DNA of 64,000 bases from Pseudanabaena biceps (GTDB taxonomy: Bacteria > Cyanobacteriota > Cyanobacteriia > Pseudanabaenales > Pseudanabaenaceae). Of the stretch, positions 53,559 to 62,557 are shown in pieces. The notes under the pieces are model-generated. The model was not told where the DNA came from. It saw only the letters and a program-made list of their open reading frames with translations, and did no database searches. The translations under genes were made by a program, and so were the position numbers. How positions within the stretch are numbered: the stretch's first letter is position 1; every line of letters starts with the position of its first letter. The stretch covers positions 1 through 64,000 of the forward strand of contig JAATWA010000005.1 of assembly GCA_013361095.1 (NCBI GenBank), in the 5' to 3' direction.

Positions 53559-55028
53559 TTACTGTGGTGCAAATATAGCAATCCCGATCATCCAAACCCC
53601 AGACCCAGCAATCAACACAGAGAGTAAAGCACCAATCCATTGAGGAATACCCGCAATGGGTAAGAACCACCACCATACTGGCACTATATGCGTTAATGCT
53701 CCTCTCAGTTGCTGTTTTCCTACTGTTTTAAACACAGCTTTCACATCATTTTGCATGGCATCATTAATTTGCTCACTTGCTAATGACCAGCTCTGTCTGA
53801 AGGGTGCATTCTCGAATGACCAAATAATTTGTGGACTATAAACATTAATCTGTTGCTCCACCGCATTGACATAATACCGTTTATAAAATGAAACTAAATT
53901 AGGTGCATTAATCAGAAATCCAACTGTAGCCAAAGTAATTAATGTTAATCGCCAACGCTTTGTGAGTAGAGCAGCTAGTGATAGAAGAATCGGAAAAATT
54001 GGTAGAAGATATCGAGGTCCCCAAGCCCATCCACCCATCCACCAGCCTCCAGAATTAACAACTAAAAAGATTAAGGAAAACACAATAATGAGCAAGGCTT
54101 CTAGAAACTTACTTTTACTCTTATAGGCATAATAAAATCCGATGATTCCTAAAACAACACAAGGTGAGTACCAAATTATCCCTCGACCAGGACTTACTAA
54201 GAGTCCCAATAAACCTCCTACAAGCAATGTCCCTTCTTTGGAGGAAACGGGTGCAGCTAAAAGCTCTGAAGAAACGTTGGACATCCAGCTTTGGCCAAAA
54301 GACAATGGATTCCCAAATCGAACATAGTTATAGAAAGCATAGATTAAAGCACCAACAGTCGATCCAATTAATGGAGTAATTGCAATAGACCAATGACGCT
54401 TTTTTAAAAATAAATATATTGATAAAAATGGACCTAAAATTATTGCGGGGGGTTTTGCTAAAATCGCTAATCCAGATGTAAGGCTAGCTCCGAAAATAGA
54501 GGGATTGGTTCTACCGAAAGCTAGATATACGCTAAGAGTTATCAAAAGAGCAAGCAACGGTTCCACATAAAATTCTCTAGCATAGGTGATCGCGATTGTT
54601 CCAAAAGCAAAACTTAAAGCTGCAAGACATGCTCCTTGACGATCGCTGCCTAGTCGAAAAGCTAACAAGACAAGTAGTGCTGTCGTCAGCGCTGTAAAAA
54701 GAGGTGGTAGGACTAAAGCACAAGCTCCAGCCACATAGACCTCTGGTAGATTCAATCTCTGACTAAGGAATAAACCAAATGCAACCAATGGAACTGCAAT
54801 AATTGATGGAAGAGGATAAAACTTGGAGTAATAGTATCCATCTACACCCAACGCCCCTGTCGTTTCTGAAACTCGAAAGTTTTGTCTCTTTACTAGTGAT
54901 ATGGCAACTTCCACCATGGCATTACCATCGATACTCCAAATGGCAGGTGCTAAGAATGCTAAATAAACTAGACATGTACCAATACCTAAAGCAATAGATA
55001 TTCGTAGTTTAGAGTTTTGAATTAACAT
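53559..55028 (-). CDS. multi-spanning membrane protein, GT39/GT-C-like
   Basis: 489 residues with about eleven hydrophobic spans. The first periplasmic loop after span 1 holds acidic residues (WSIDGNAM), and the C-terminal loop is soluble. The layout fits GT-C enzymes that use polyprenyl-phosphate sugars (PMT/ArnT-like), but no signature is decisive. First gene of the leftward operon; its promoter must lie in 55029-55568. Confidence 0.65.
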   Translation of the reverse strand: MLIQNSKLRISIALGIGTCLVYLAFLAPAIWSIDGNAMVEVAISLVKRQNFRVSETTGALGVDGYYYSKFYPLPSIIAVPLVAFGLFLSQRLNLPEVYVAGACALVLPPLFTALTTALLVLLAFRLGSDRQGACLAALSFAFGTIAITYAREFYVEPLLALLITLSVYLAFGRTNPSIFGASLTSGLAILAKPPAIILGPFLSIYLFLKKRHWSIAITPLIGSTVGALIYAFYNYVRFGNPLSFGQSWMSNVSSELLAAPVSSKEGTLLVGGLLGLLVSPGRGIIWYSPCVVLGIIGFYYAYKSKSKFLEALLIIVFSLIFLVVNSGGWWMGGWAWGPRYLLPIFPILLSLAALLTKRWRLTLITLATVGFLINAPNLVSFYKRYYVNAVEQQINVYSPQIIWSFENAPFRQSWSLASEQINDAMQNDVKAVFKTVGKQQLRGALTHIVPVWWWFLPIAGIPQWIGALLSVLIAGSGVWMIGIAIFAPQ

Positions 55029-55577
55029 GACGATGTGTATTTATTGAAACAAAGATTAACATACGAATTAAGTATTAAATGTTAAGGTTTTTATCTAAAG
55101 AATAAAATTGTCTTAATTTAATACTAGATTATACATTAGGACAATTTTTAGAAGCTTATATTAATCTCCTCATGTAGAGCTTGATTCTGCTTAGGAATTA
55201 ATTGATTGGTAATTGCTTAACCTAGTAAAATCAACAAAGAAATGACTGTTAAAAAAGCTAGTTTTGTTCTTATTTTATCTTTATGTCAGTTATTTGCCAC
55301 TTATTTGATGAGAATTGCCTGAAATTGTGATTCTTTCTAAGTTGAGCAATTACATTGACTGTTAGCCTAAATGATAACAGTCAATTGATTTAGCTAATTG
55401 CCAGAAATGATGTTCTGAATACTTGTAGCTCCTTTGAAAAATTGTCACAAGTAATCTAATTGCGTTGACAATAATTAAATTGAAAGTTCCAATTCTCATG
55501 TTTTTTAATTATAAATTCCTACAATTCTTAATTTAGAAATACATCTTTGCCAAAATTCTTATTGCTAATTGGTGGCT
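55029..55577. promoter_or_regulatory. divergent promoter region of the two glycan operons
   Basis: About 550 bp, very AT-rich, with no gene. It holds two of the three 17-bp motifs (55209-55225 reversed, 55337-55353 forward), 111 bp apart in opposite orientation. These could be regulator sites for both operons. Confidence 0.5.
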
Positions 55578-56627
55578 GTCATGAATGGATCTACGTCTGC
55601 TAGAGAAATTAATTCATTAAATATTTCAGTTGTTATTCCAGTTCATAATGGTGGCGAAAATTTTCGCGAATGCCTGTCCAGTTTGAGTAAATTCATGACT
55701 CCATCTACAGAAATTATTATTGTTATCGACGGCGGAATAGATGAATCTCATCAATTAGCGGAAGACTTTGGCGCAAAAGTATTCGCTTTCCCAACTGCGG
55801 GCGGTCCAGCACGCGCTCGCAATCTTGGAGCGCGTAATGCTCAAGGTGACATCATTCTTTTTCTTGATGCTGATGTTACAGTCTGTACTGACATCGTCAG
55901 CCAAGTAGCAAAGATATTCCATAATCAGCCAGATTTAGCTGCCTTAATTGGTTCTTATGATGATTTACCAGGGGCATCTAACTTTCTATCACAATATAAG
56001 AATCTATTTCACCACTACACTCATCAGACTGCCTCTGAAGATGCATCTACATTCTGGGGAGCTTGTGGCGCGATTCGCCGTAAAATATTTTTCGAAATAG
56101 GTGGGTTTGACGAGTCTTATCGATATCCTTCAGTTGAAGATATTGAACTAGGCTATCGATTGAAGAAAGCAGGTTATCACATTCAGCTTTGCAGATCTAT
56201 ACAAGTTAAGCATCTAAAGCACTGGAGAGCCTTTTCTTTATTGAGAGCAGAAATTTTTTATCGAGCTTTACCTTGGACAGAATTGATTTGGCGCGATCGC
56301 CAATTGTCTACTAATGACTTAAATCTGAAGCTCTCAAGTCGCCTTAGCTTGGTGCTAACTTATGCCCTAACTGCTGCGGTGATAGGCTCTTGGTGGTCGG
56401 TCAGTGCCTTAGTGATCGCATCAGGATTAGCCTTGATACTACTATTGCTCAATCTATCAGTCTATCAATTTTTTCGACAAAAGCGAGGCTTATGGTTTAC
56501 TCTTCGAGTCATTCCTTGGCATTGGTTTTACTTCTTTTATGGAGGGCTTGCTTTTGTGATTGGTACTATTCGTTATCATTTATTCAGTAAACATCAAATA
56601 AAAAAAGCCCGTCCTTTCCTCGTTTAA
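55578..56627 (+). CDS. glycosyltransferase family 2, membrane-anchored
   Basis: 349 residues from ATG 55578 (GTG 55569 possible). GT-A fold with VVIPVHNGGENFRECL at the start, DIILFLDADVTVCTD (DxD motif) near residue 95, and the FDESYRYPSVEDIELGYRL acceptor-site segment near 185. Two hydrophobic spans at the C-terminus (ALTAAVIGSWWSVSALVIAS, YFFYGGLAFVIGTI) tie it to the membrane. Confidence 0.9.
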   Translation, partial: VMNGSTSAREINSLNISVVIPVHNGGENFRECLSSLSKFMTPSTEIIIVIDGGIDESHQLAEDFGAKVFAFPTAGGPARARNLGARNAQGDIILFLDADVTVCTDIVSQVAKIFHNQPDLAALIGSYDDLPGASNFLSQYKNLFHHYTHQTASEDASTFWGACGAIRRKIFFEIGGFDESYRYPSVEDIELGYRLKKAGYHIQLCRSIQVKHLKHWRAFSLLRAEIFYRALPWTELIWRDRQLSTNDLNLKLSSRLSLVLTYALTAAVIGSWWSVSALVIASGLALILLLLNLSVYQFFRQKRGLWFTLRVIPWHWFYFFYGGLAFVIGTIRYHLFSKHQIKKARPFLV

Positions 56628-56663
56628 ACTTCTAAACTATTAATTTTAAAGATACTGAAATAA

Positions 56664-58139
56664 ATGATTAGACAATATCCTGTTGTAATTATTGGCGCTG
56701 GCCCTGCTGGATTGACTGCTGCTTATCAACTAACCAAGCAAAGTATCAAATCGATCGTGTTAGAAAAAGCTGACAAAGTCGGAGGTATATCTAGGACAGA
56801 GACTTATAAAGGATATCGCTTTGATATTGGTGGACATCGATTTTTTACTAAAGTGGGTGAAGTGAATCAAGTCTGGCAAGAGATTTTAGGAGATGAGTTC
56901 ATCAAGGTTCCACGCCTATCTCGTATCTATTATCAGGGTAAGTTTTATGACTATCCACTTTCGCTCTTTAATACCGTGAGCAATCTTGGTCTCATAACTA
57001 GCTTTTTGTTTTTGATAAGCTACTTCAATGCTAAGTTCAAATCGAGGATTTTAAGAAATGTAAAGATAGAAACATTTGAAGATTGGGTTAGCGATTGCTT
57101 TGGTGTTCGACTCTATCGCACTTTTTTTAAAACTTATACAGAGAAAGTATGGGGAATTCCCTGCAATGAGATTCGTGCGGATTGGGCAGCACAGAGGATT
57201 CAGGGTATGTCCTTAAAAAGAGCGGTATTCAATGCTATTTTTGGGAGTCAGAATGCTAAAAGCCTGATTAAGAAGTTTGACTACCCGATACTAGGGCCAG
57301 GAATGATGTGGGAGCGTTGTCAGGAGATTTTGGAGAGTCGAGACATTCCTGTCGAGCTTAATACAGATGTAGTGAGCATTGAACGAGATGGGTCAATGGT
57401 TAAAAGCATTACTGTGCAGCAAGGAGAACAAACTTTCCAGATTATTGGCGAATACTTTATTTCTTCTATGCCTGTTACGCTATTAATGAATCTACTTGAT
57501 CCACTGCCCCCTGCCCATGTATTAGAAGCATCTCGCGGACTGAAGTACCGCGATTTTTTAATTGTGTCGCTGGTTGTAAATCGCGAATATTTATTCCCCG
57601 ACAACTGGATCTATATCCACAGTCCAGAGTTTAAGGTTGGTCGGATTCAGAATTTTAAGAACTGGAGTCCCAAAATGGTGCCTGACCTCTCCAAAACTTG
57701 CTTGGGGATGGAATACTTTTGTAGTGAAGGAGATGCAACTTGGGAAATGTCTAGCGCTGATCTAATAGAATTAGCGACTCAAGAAGCGATCGCCCTCAAT
57801 TTAGGCATTAAAGCTGGTGACGTAGAAGATGGCGTTGTAATACGACAACGTAAGGCTTACCCTGTATACGATGGTGAGTATCGTCAACATTTGAAAGTGA
57901 TCCAAGACTACATGGAAACCTTTGATAACCTGCAAACAGTTGGTCGTAATGGAATGCATCGCTATAATAACCAAGATCATTCAATGTTAACAGCGATGTT
58001 AGCATCGGAAAATATTATAGGAGAAGAACACGATTTATGGGAAGTTAATGTAGAACGTTCTTACCATGAAGAATTTACAACTGAGAAACGAAAGATAGAA
58101 GCCTCTAGTATTCCGACACCAGCAAAAACTACATCTTAA
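56664..58139 (+). CDS. FAD/NAD(P)-dependent oxidoreductase, UDP-galactopyranose mutase-like
   Basis: 491 residues. Rossmann motif VVIIGAGPAGLTAAYQLTKQ at residues 6-25, LEKADKVGGISRTE, and the UGM-like FDIGGHRFFTK near 55. Later FKTYTEKVWGIPCNEIRADW and the C-terminal GMHRYNNQDHSMLTAM FAD-binding end. This family in glycan clusters interconverts or desaturates sugars or lipid carriers; the exact reaction is unknown. Confidence 0.87.
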   Translation: MIRQYPVVIIGAGPAGLTAAYQLTKQSIKSIVLEKADKVGGISRTETYKGYRFDIGGHRFFTKVGEVNQVWQEILGDEFIKVPRLSRIYYQGKFYDYPLSLFNTVSNLGLITSFLFLISYFNAKFKSRILRNVKIETFEDWVSDCFGVRLYRTFFKTYTEKVWGIPCNEIRADWAAQRIQGMSLKRAVFNAIFGSQNAKSLIKKFDYPILGPGMMWERCQEILESRDIPVELNTDVVSIERDGSMVKSITVQQGEQTFQIIGEYFISSMPVTLLMNLLDPLPPAHVLEASRGLKYRDFLIVSLVVNREYLFPDNWIYIHSPEFKVGRIQNFKNWSPKMVPDLSKTCLGMEYFCSEGDATWEMSSADLIELATQEAIALNLGIKAGDVEDGVVIRQRKAYPVYDGEYRQHLKVIQDYMETFDNLQTVGRNGMHRYNNQDHSMLTAMLASENIIGEEHDLWEVNVERSYHEEFTTEKRKIEASSIPTPAKTTS

Positions 58140-58215
58140 AGAATGCAGCCCAATTTTTTTAAGTTTCTATTTTTGCCAGTTATTATTTTAAATCAATCTT
58201 ATCAGGAGTTGTAAA

Positions 58216-59202
58216 GTGAAGTATTGGCGTGGAGTAAAAGTTCTTGTTACTGGAGGTGCTGGTTTTATAGGCTCCTATCTAGTTGAGCAACTGGTTGAGG
58301 CTGGAGCGCAAGTTAGAGTTGCAGATAATTTAGCCACAGGCAAGTTAGAAAATCTCAAGTCGGTTAAACAAGAAATTGAGTTTTTGGAACTTGATCTACG
58401 GGACTTCCAACAATCACTTCAGGCTTGTCAAGGACAGGAATTTGTGTTTAATCTAGCTGCCAAGATTACAGGAATTCATTATAGTCAACAGCATCAAGCG
58501 GAGATGTTTGAAACAAATATGATGCTGCAACAATTACCGCTACGAGCGGCTCTCCAACAAGGAGTATCTCAATTTTGTCAGGTCAGCAGTGCCTGTGTTT
58601 ATCCTGCCGATGCGATCGTGCCGACTCCAGAATCTGAAGGCTCTCGTGGCACTCCAGAACCCGCTAATGCTGGTTATGGTTGGGCGAAGCGTATGGGAGA
58701 AAACCTAGCCGCTTACTATGCAGAAGAAACAGATATGCAGGTAGTTGTTGCTCGCCCCTTTAATGCCTATGGACTAAGAGACCATTTTGATATTCAGACT
58801 TCCCATGTGATTCCTGCACTAATTAAGAAAGTTATCGATGGTTATGATCCTGTAGAAGTCTGGGGAAGTGGCAATCAAACTAGGGTTTTTGTTCATGCTT
58901 ACGATTTCGCAAAAGGTATTCGCTTGTTAGCTGAGAATTATGATCAGCCCGATCCAATCAACATTGGTCATGACCACGAAACTAGTATTCGAGATTTAAT
59001 TGGCGCTATTCAAGAAATTGCTGGAGTTAGTAAAAATATTTTTTATAACATTGAGAAGCCTGAAGGTTATGCTCGTCGAGCCGCTGATACCAAGCGCTTA
59101 AAACAAATTACTGAGTTTGTGCCATCGGTTTCTCTAAAGGAAGGGTTGATTGAAATGATCGAGTGGTATCGATCTAAAGTTCAATATTCCACTGCTTCGT
59201 AA
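58216..59202 (+). CDS. NAD-dependent epimerase/dehydratase (extended SDR)
   Basis: 328 residues starting with GTG, chosen because AGGAG stands 7 bp upstream (58204-58208). VLVTGGAGFIGSYLVEQL is the NAD motif, VSSACVYP holds the catalytic Ser, YGWAKRMGE the Tyr-x3-Lys, followed by RPFNAYGLRDHFD. It resembles GDP-mannose 3,5-epimerase/GDP-fucose synthase-type enzymes and probably makes a nucleotide sugar, perhaps GDP-fucose, for this locus (inference from the GT10 gene). Confidence 0.9.
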   Translation: MKYWRGVKVLVTGGAGFIGSYLVEQLVEAGAQVRVADNLATGKLENLKSVKQEIEFLELDLRDFQQSLQACQGQEFVFNLAAKITGIHYSQQHQAEMFETNMMLQQLPLRAALQQGVSQFCQVSSACVYPADAIVPTPESEGSRGTPEPANAGYGWAKRMGENLAAYYAEETDMQVVVARPFNAYGLRDHFDIQTSHVIPALIKKVIDGYDPVEVWGSGNQTRVFVHAYDFAKGIRLLAENYDQPDPINIGHDHETSIRDLIGAIQEIAGVSKNIFYNIEKPEGYARRAADTKRLKQITEFVPSVSLKEGLIEMIEWYRSKVQYSTAS

Positions 59203-59213
59203 GCGATAAAAGG

Positions 59214-60371
59214 ATGATCAAGATGATGATGGAGCAACAATTAGGACATCAACGTATTTCGCGACTAATTGCTAAAGGTTACTCAAGGTTGAAAACTTGG
59301 TTATCTAATTGGGTTGCTAGATCGACCGAAACCCTTTTGCCAGTGGAAATGGTGGTTAAGCTACGGACAGGTAGAGATTGGAAGCATTGGGTTAACGCAT
59401 TAACATTGGAAGCACTGGAAGATTTAACCAATGCACCAACCGAGATCAAGCAGCAACTGTTCAAAGCCCACGTTCGCCTTGTTGAGATTGAAACCCATGC
59501 AAAGTGTAACCGTACCTGTTCTTTCTGCCCTAACTCGATTGTAGATCGTCGATTTAACAGTACTCTGACCAATTCAGAGCTATTGCATCGGGTGTTTCAA
59601 GAACTTGGTTCGATCAATTATACAGGTCAAATTAAGATTGCCCGATATTCAGAACCACTAGCTCACGTCGATCATCTGTGCGCCCAAATTGAGATCGCGC
59701 GATCGCTTGTACCCTATGCCCAAATCGCCATTGTCACTAACACCGACTATTTAACTCCTACAATACTCGTTCGCTTGCGTCAAGCAGGGCTGGATGTAGT
59801 GTACATGAGCATTTATCTCAAAGCTGGTGAACACTGGACACCAGAGATTGCCAGTGATTGTAGTGAAAAGTTAGCAAAGAAACTAGGCATTCAGATTACA
59901 ACTTGTGAGAAAACCTCCGTTTCACTCCGATGCAACTACGAGTACGAAGGACTTGACCTCCGATCTGCTTGCATGAATTTTGAAACCTATGGCACAGATC
60001 GGGGCAATTCGTTAGACCAGTTCATCACACAAGATCGAGTCAGTCCTTGTCGGGAACCGTTTGAAACATTTGTGATTGACTATACAGGAGCAGTTATGCC
60101 ATGTTGTAATCTCCGTAGCGATTTGCCACAGCACCAGTCGTTTCCAGTTGGTGATCTTGCCATACCGAACAGCAGCATTTTCGAAATTTATACTGGTCAT
60201 CTCTCCGCTTGGCGACGCAGCATGGTCGGGTTCGATCGCAAGCCTTTTCCTTGTGCAACTTGTAATCATCGACAATTGCCTAAAACACTAGAAGTTCCAG
60301 TTGCCCAACAATTAGAGAACCGCCTAGATCAAATTGGCTATAAAAAACCCACGATATCGTCATTGATATGA
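59214..60371 (+). CDS. radical SAM protein with SPASM domain
   Basis: 385 residues. CNRTCSFCPNSI (C-x3-C-x2-C) near residue 99 binds the radical SAM [4Fe-4S] cluster. The C-terminal SPASM region has CREPFETFVIDYTGAVMPCC near 285 and CATCNHRQLP near 350 for extra clusters. Similar proteins occur in glycan clusters, perhaps oxidising or epimerising sugars; the substrate is unknown. It starts 12 bp after the epimerase and overlaps the next gene by 4 bp. Confidence 0.88.
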   Translation: MIKMMMEQQLGHQRISRLIAKGYSRLKTWLSNWVARSTETLLPVEMVVKLRTGRDWKHWVNALTLEALEDLTNAPTEIKQQLFKAHVRLVEIETHAKCNRTCSFCPNSIVDRRFNSTLTNSELLHRVFQELGSINYTGQIKIARYSEPLAHVDHLCAQIEIARSLVPYAQIAIVTNTDYLTPTILVRLRQAGLDVVYMSIYLKAGEHWTPEIASDCSEKLAKKLGIQITTCEKTSVSLRCNYEYEGLDLRSACMNFETYGTDRGNSLDQFITQDRVSPCREPFETFVIDYTGAVMPCCNLRSDLPQHQSFPVGDLAIPNSSIFEIYTGHLSAWRRSMVGFDRKPFPCATCNHRQLPKTLEVPVAQQLENRLDQIGYKKPTISSLI

Positions 60372-61423
60372 GAAATTTTCCAATCATGGCAATTGCGCAA
60401 CCATTAGTCAGTATTTGTATGCCCGCTTACAATGCTGGTAATACTATTGGCGAGGCTTTAGGCTCCGTATTGTCACAGACTTATCAAAATATAGAGGTTG
60501 TTGTCATAGACGATGGTTCAAGCGATCGCACATCTGATATCGTTCAATCCTTCAAAGATAGTCGAGTTAGATATTTCTGTAATCCGCAAAACTTAGGTGG
60601 ATTTCAAACAATGAATAAAGCAATTGATCTCGCCAAAGGAGATTTAGTGGCTGTTTATCATTCTGATGATATTTACGAACCAAATATTGTTGAAAAAGAA
60701 GTTGCGTATCTACAATCAAACCCAAAATCTGGAGCAGTCTTTTGTCTAGATCATTTTATTGATGAAGAAGGTCATGTTTATGGCGGTGCGACTATGCCTA
60801 GGGAGTTTCGTGGCAAAGAATTTCTCAACTATGAAGAAGTGTTTCCTTTTCTGATGCGATATAAAAACATCCTGTTTTGTTGTCCGACTTTTATGGCTCG
60901 AAAAAGTGTTTTGAATACTGTAGGACTGTTCAATGCTGAGAAATATGATATCGCTGCTGATCTAGAACTGTGGCTCAGAATCTCACGTCAATTTCCTGTA
61001 GGGATCTTAGACGAGCGACTAATGTATTATCGCCATACAAAATTTCAATGGTCGAGCCGCTATAAAAGGTTGCGAACTACTCCAGAACTGTTTTTTGCAA
61101 TCATGGATGACTATCTTGAAATGGATAGATGGTCTCAAAGATTGACTTCTAAAGAATTTACTGAATATGCCTTTCATCGATGTGATGACGAAACCTTTCA
61201 GGCGGTTAATTGGATTATTCAAGGAGAACCACATAAGGCTCAGCAACTGCTAAAGCATCCTTATCCGTGGCAAACATTATTTACCGATCCCCACCAACGA
61301 AAATTGCGGCGAAAATTGCGAGTTTTGCTGATGCGAGCTGTGTTGTCGGTCGGAATTTATCTGGGCTTGAGACAACCGCTAACTAAGCTATTAGTCTGGA
61401 CAGAATATGGGGGGAATGTTTGA
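60368..61423 (+). CDS. glycosyltransferase family 2
   Basis: 351 residues (ATG 60368 overlaps the preceding stop; an internal ATG at 60386 is possible). GT-A motifs: VSICMPAYNAGNTIGEALGS, VVIDDGSSDRTSDIV and LVAVYHSDDIYEPNIV (DxD-like). No membrane span. It transfers a sugar from a nucleotide donor in the cytoplasm. Confidence 0.92.
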   Translation: MRNFPIMAIAQPLVSICMPAYNAGNTIGEALGSVLSQTYQNIEVVVIDDGSSDRTSDIVQSFKDSRVRYFCNPQNLGGFQTMNKAIDLAKGDLVAVYHSDDIYEPNIVEKEVAYLQSNPKSGAVFCLDHFIDEEGHVYGGATMPREFRGKEFLNYEEVFPFLMRYKNILFCCPTFMARKSVLNTVGLFNAEKYDIAADLELWLRISRQFPVGILDERLMYYRHTKFQWSSRYKRLRTTPELFFAIMDDYLEMDRWSQRLTSKEFTEYAFHRCDDETFQAVNWIIQGEPHKAQQLLKHPYPWQTLFTDPHQRKLRRKLRVLLMRAVLSVGIYLGLRQPLTKLLVWTEYGGNV

Positions 61424-61426
61424 CCT

Positions 61427-62545
61427 ATGGACAACGATCATGACATCACAGTATTTATTGACTTTGTATCACCCCGTTTTAACAGTGATGCCCTATTCAA
61501 TGCAACTAATAATAGTCTTGGCGAGGATATTCTCGCTCCCTATATCTATCTGCATGATTGGCTTTTAGCAAGGGGGATCAAAATCCATACGGCTGATTAT
61601 TTACTGCGTGGTGAATATTGCAGTCGCACGAATCTTTATATATCCATGGCTCCTTTACAGAACTATCAGGTTTTAGCTCGGCGAGATGATGTGGTTCTTA
61701 GTGCTTACTTTGCACTTGAATGTCCGATTGTTGAACCAAATCAGTATCTGGCTTTGACAGAGGTGCAGAAGTATTTTAAGAGGATTTTTTCATTTAGCGA
61801 TCGCGAATCTCTGAAACCTTTTTTACGCAGCCCCATCCATTGCCAACATTTCTTTATTCCTCAGTCTTTTGAATCAGTACATGAATCAATTTGGCAGCAA
61901 AACGATCGCAACTTTCTCGTGATGATGAATTCAAATAAACTGCCCCGCCTTTACTGGCAGGAACTTTATACAGAGCGGCTAAAAGCTGTAGAGTTTTTTA
62001 GCCATAATAATGAAATCGACCTGTATGGATTTGGTTGGGATAAACCCTCATTCCGTGTTGGTAAAACATGGATTCCTTGGACGATCAAGCGCATCATGTT
62101 TGCTTGTTTAGAACAGTGGCAACGTATATTTCCCGATCCTCTATTAACGGCAGCCCGCAAAGTTTACCGTGGTAAGTCAGAGTCAAAGTCAGCAACATTA
62201 GGAAAATATACTTTTGCCTTATGTTTTGAAAATTCGATTCTTAAAGGCTGGATTACAGAAAAAATATTTGATTGCTTCTTTGCAGGTACGATTCCCATCT
62301 ATTGGGGTGCGCCTGATATTGAGACATATATTCCAGCCGATTGCTTTATTGATATGCGAAGATTTGCAAACTATGGAGAATTAAGGGATTATCTCGAGGC
62401 TCTTAGTCCATCTGATATCCAGAAATACAAACAAAACGCTCGAGACTATTTGCGATCGCCTCAATTTCAACCATTTACCAAAGAGGCTTTTGCTCAAATG
62501 TTTGGTCGAATTATTCAAGAAGACACTGGTATTCAAATTCTTTAG
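61427..62545 (+). CDS. glycosyltransferase family 10 (alpha-1,3-fucosyltransferase)
   Basis: 372 residues. The GT10 signature lies near residues 260-300: KYTFALCFENSILKGWITEK followed by IFDCFFAGTIPIYWGAPDIE. It binds GDP-fucose and adds fucose in alpha-1,3/1,4 linkage. No signal anchor, as in other bacterial members. It starts 3 bp after the previous stop. Confidence 0.93.
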   Translation: MDNDHDITVFIDFVSPRFNSDALFNATNNSLGEDILAPYIYLHDWLLARGIKIHTADYLLRGEYCSRTNLYISMAPLQNYQVLARRDDVVLSAYFALECPIVEPNQYLALTEVQKYFKRIFSFSDRESLKPFLRSPIHCQHFFIPQSFESVHESIWQQNDRNFLVMMNSNKLPRLYWQELYTERLKAVEFFSHNNEIDLYGFGWDKPSFRVGKTWIPWTIKRIMFACLEQWQRIFPDPLLTAARKVYRGKSESKSATLGKYTFALCFENSILKGWITEKIFDCFFAGTIPIYWGAPDIETYIPADCFIDMRRFANYGELRDYLEALSPSDIQKYKQNARDYLRSPQFQPFTKEAFAQMFGRIIQEDTGIQIL

Positions 62546-62557
62546 ACCAAGGCTGAA

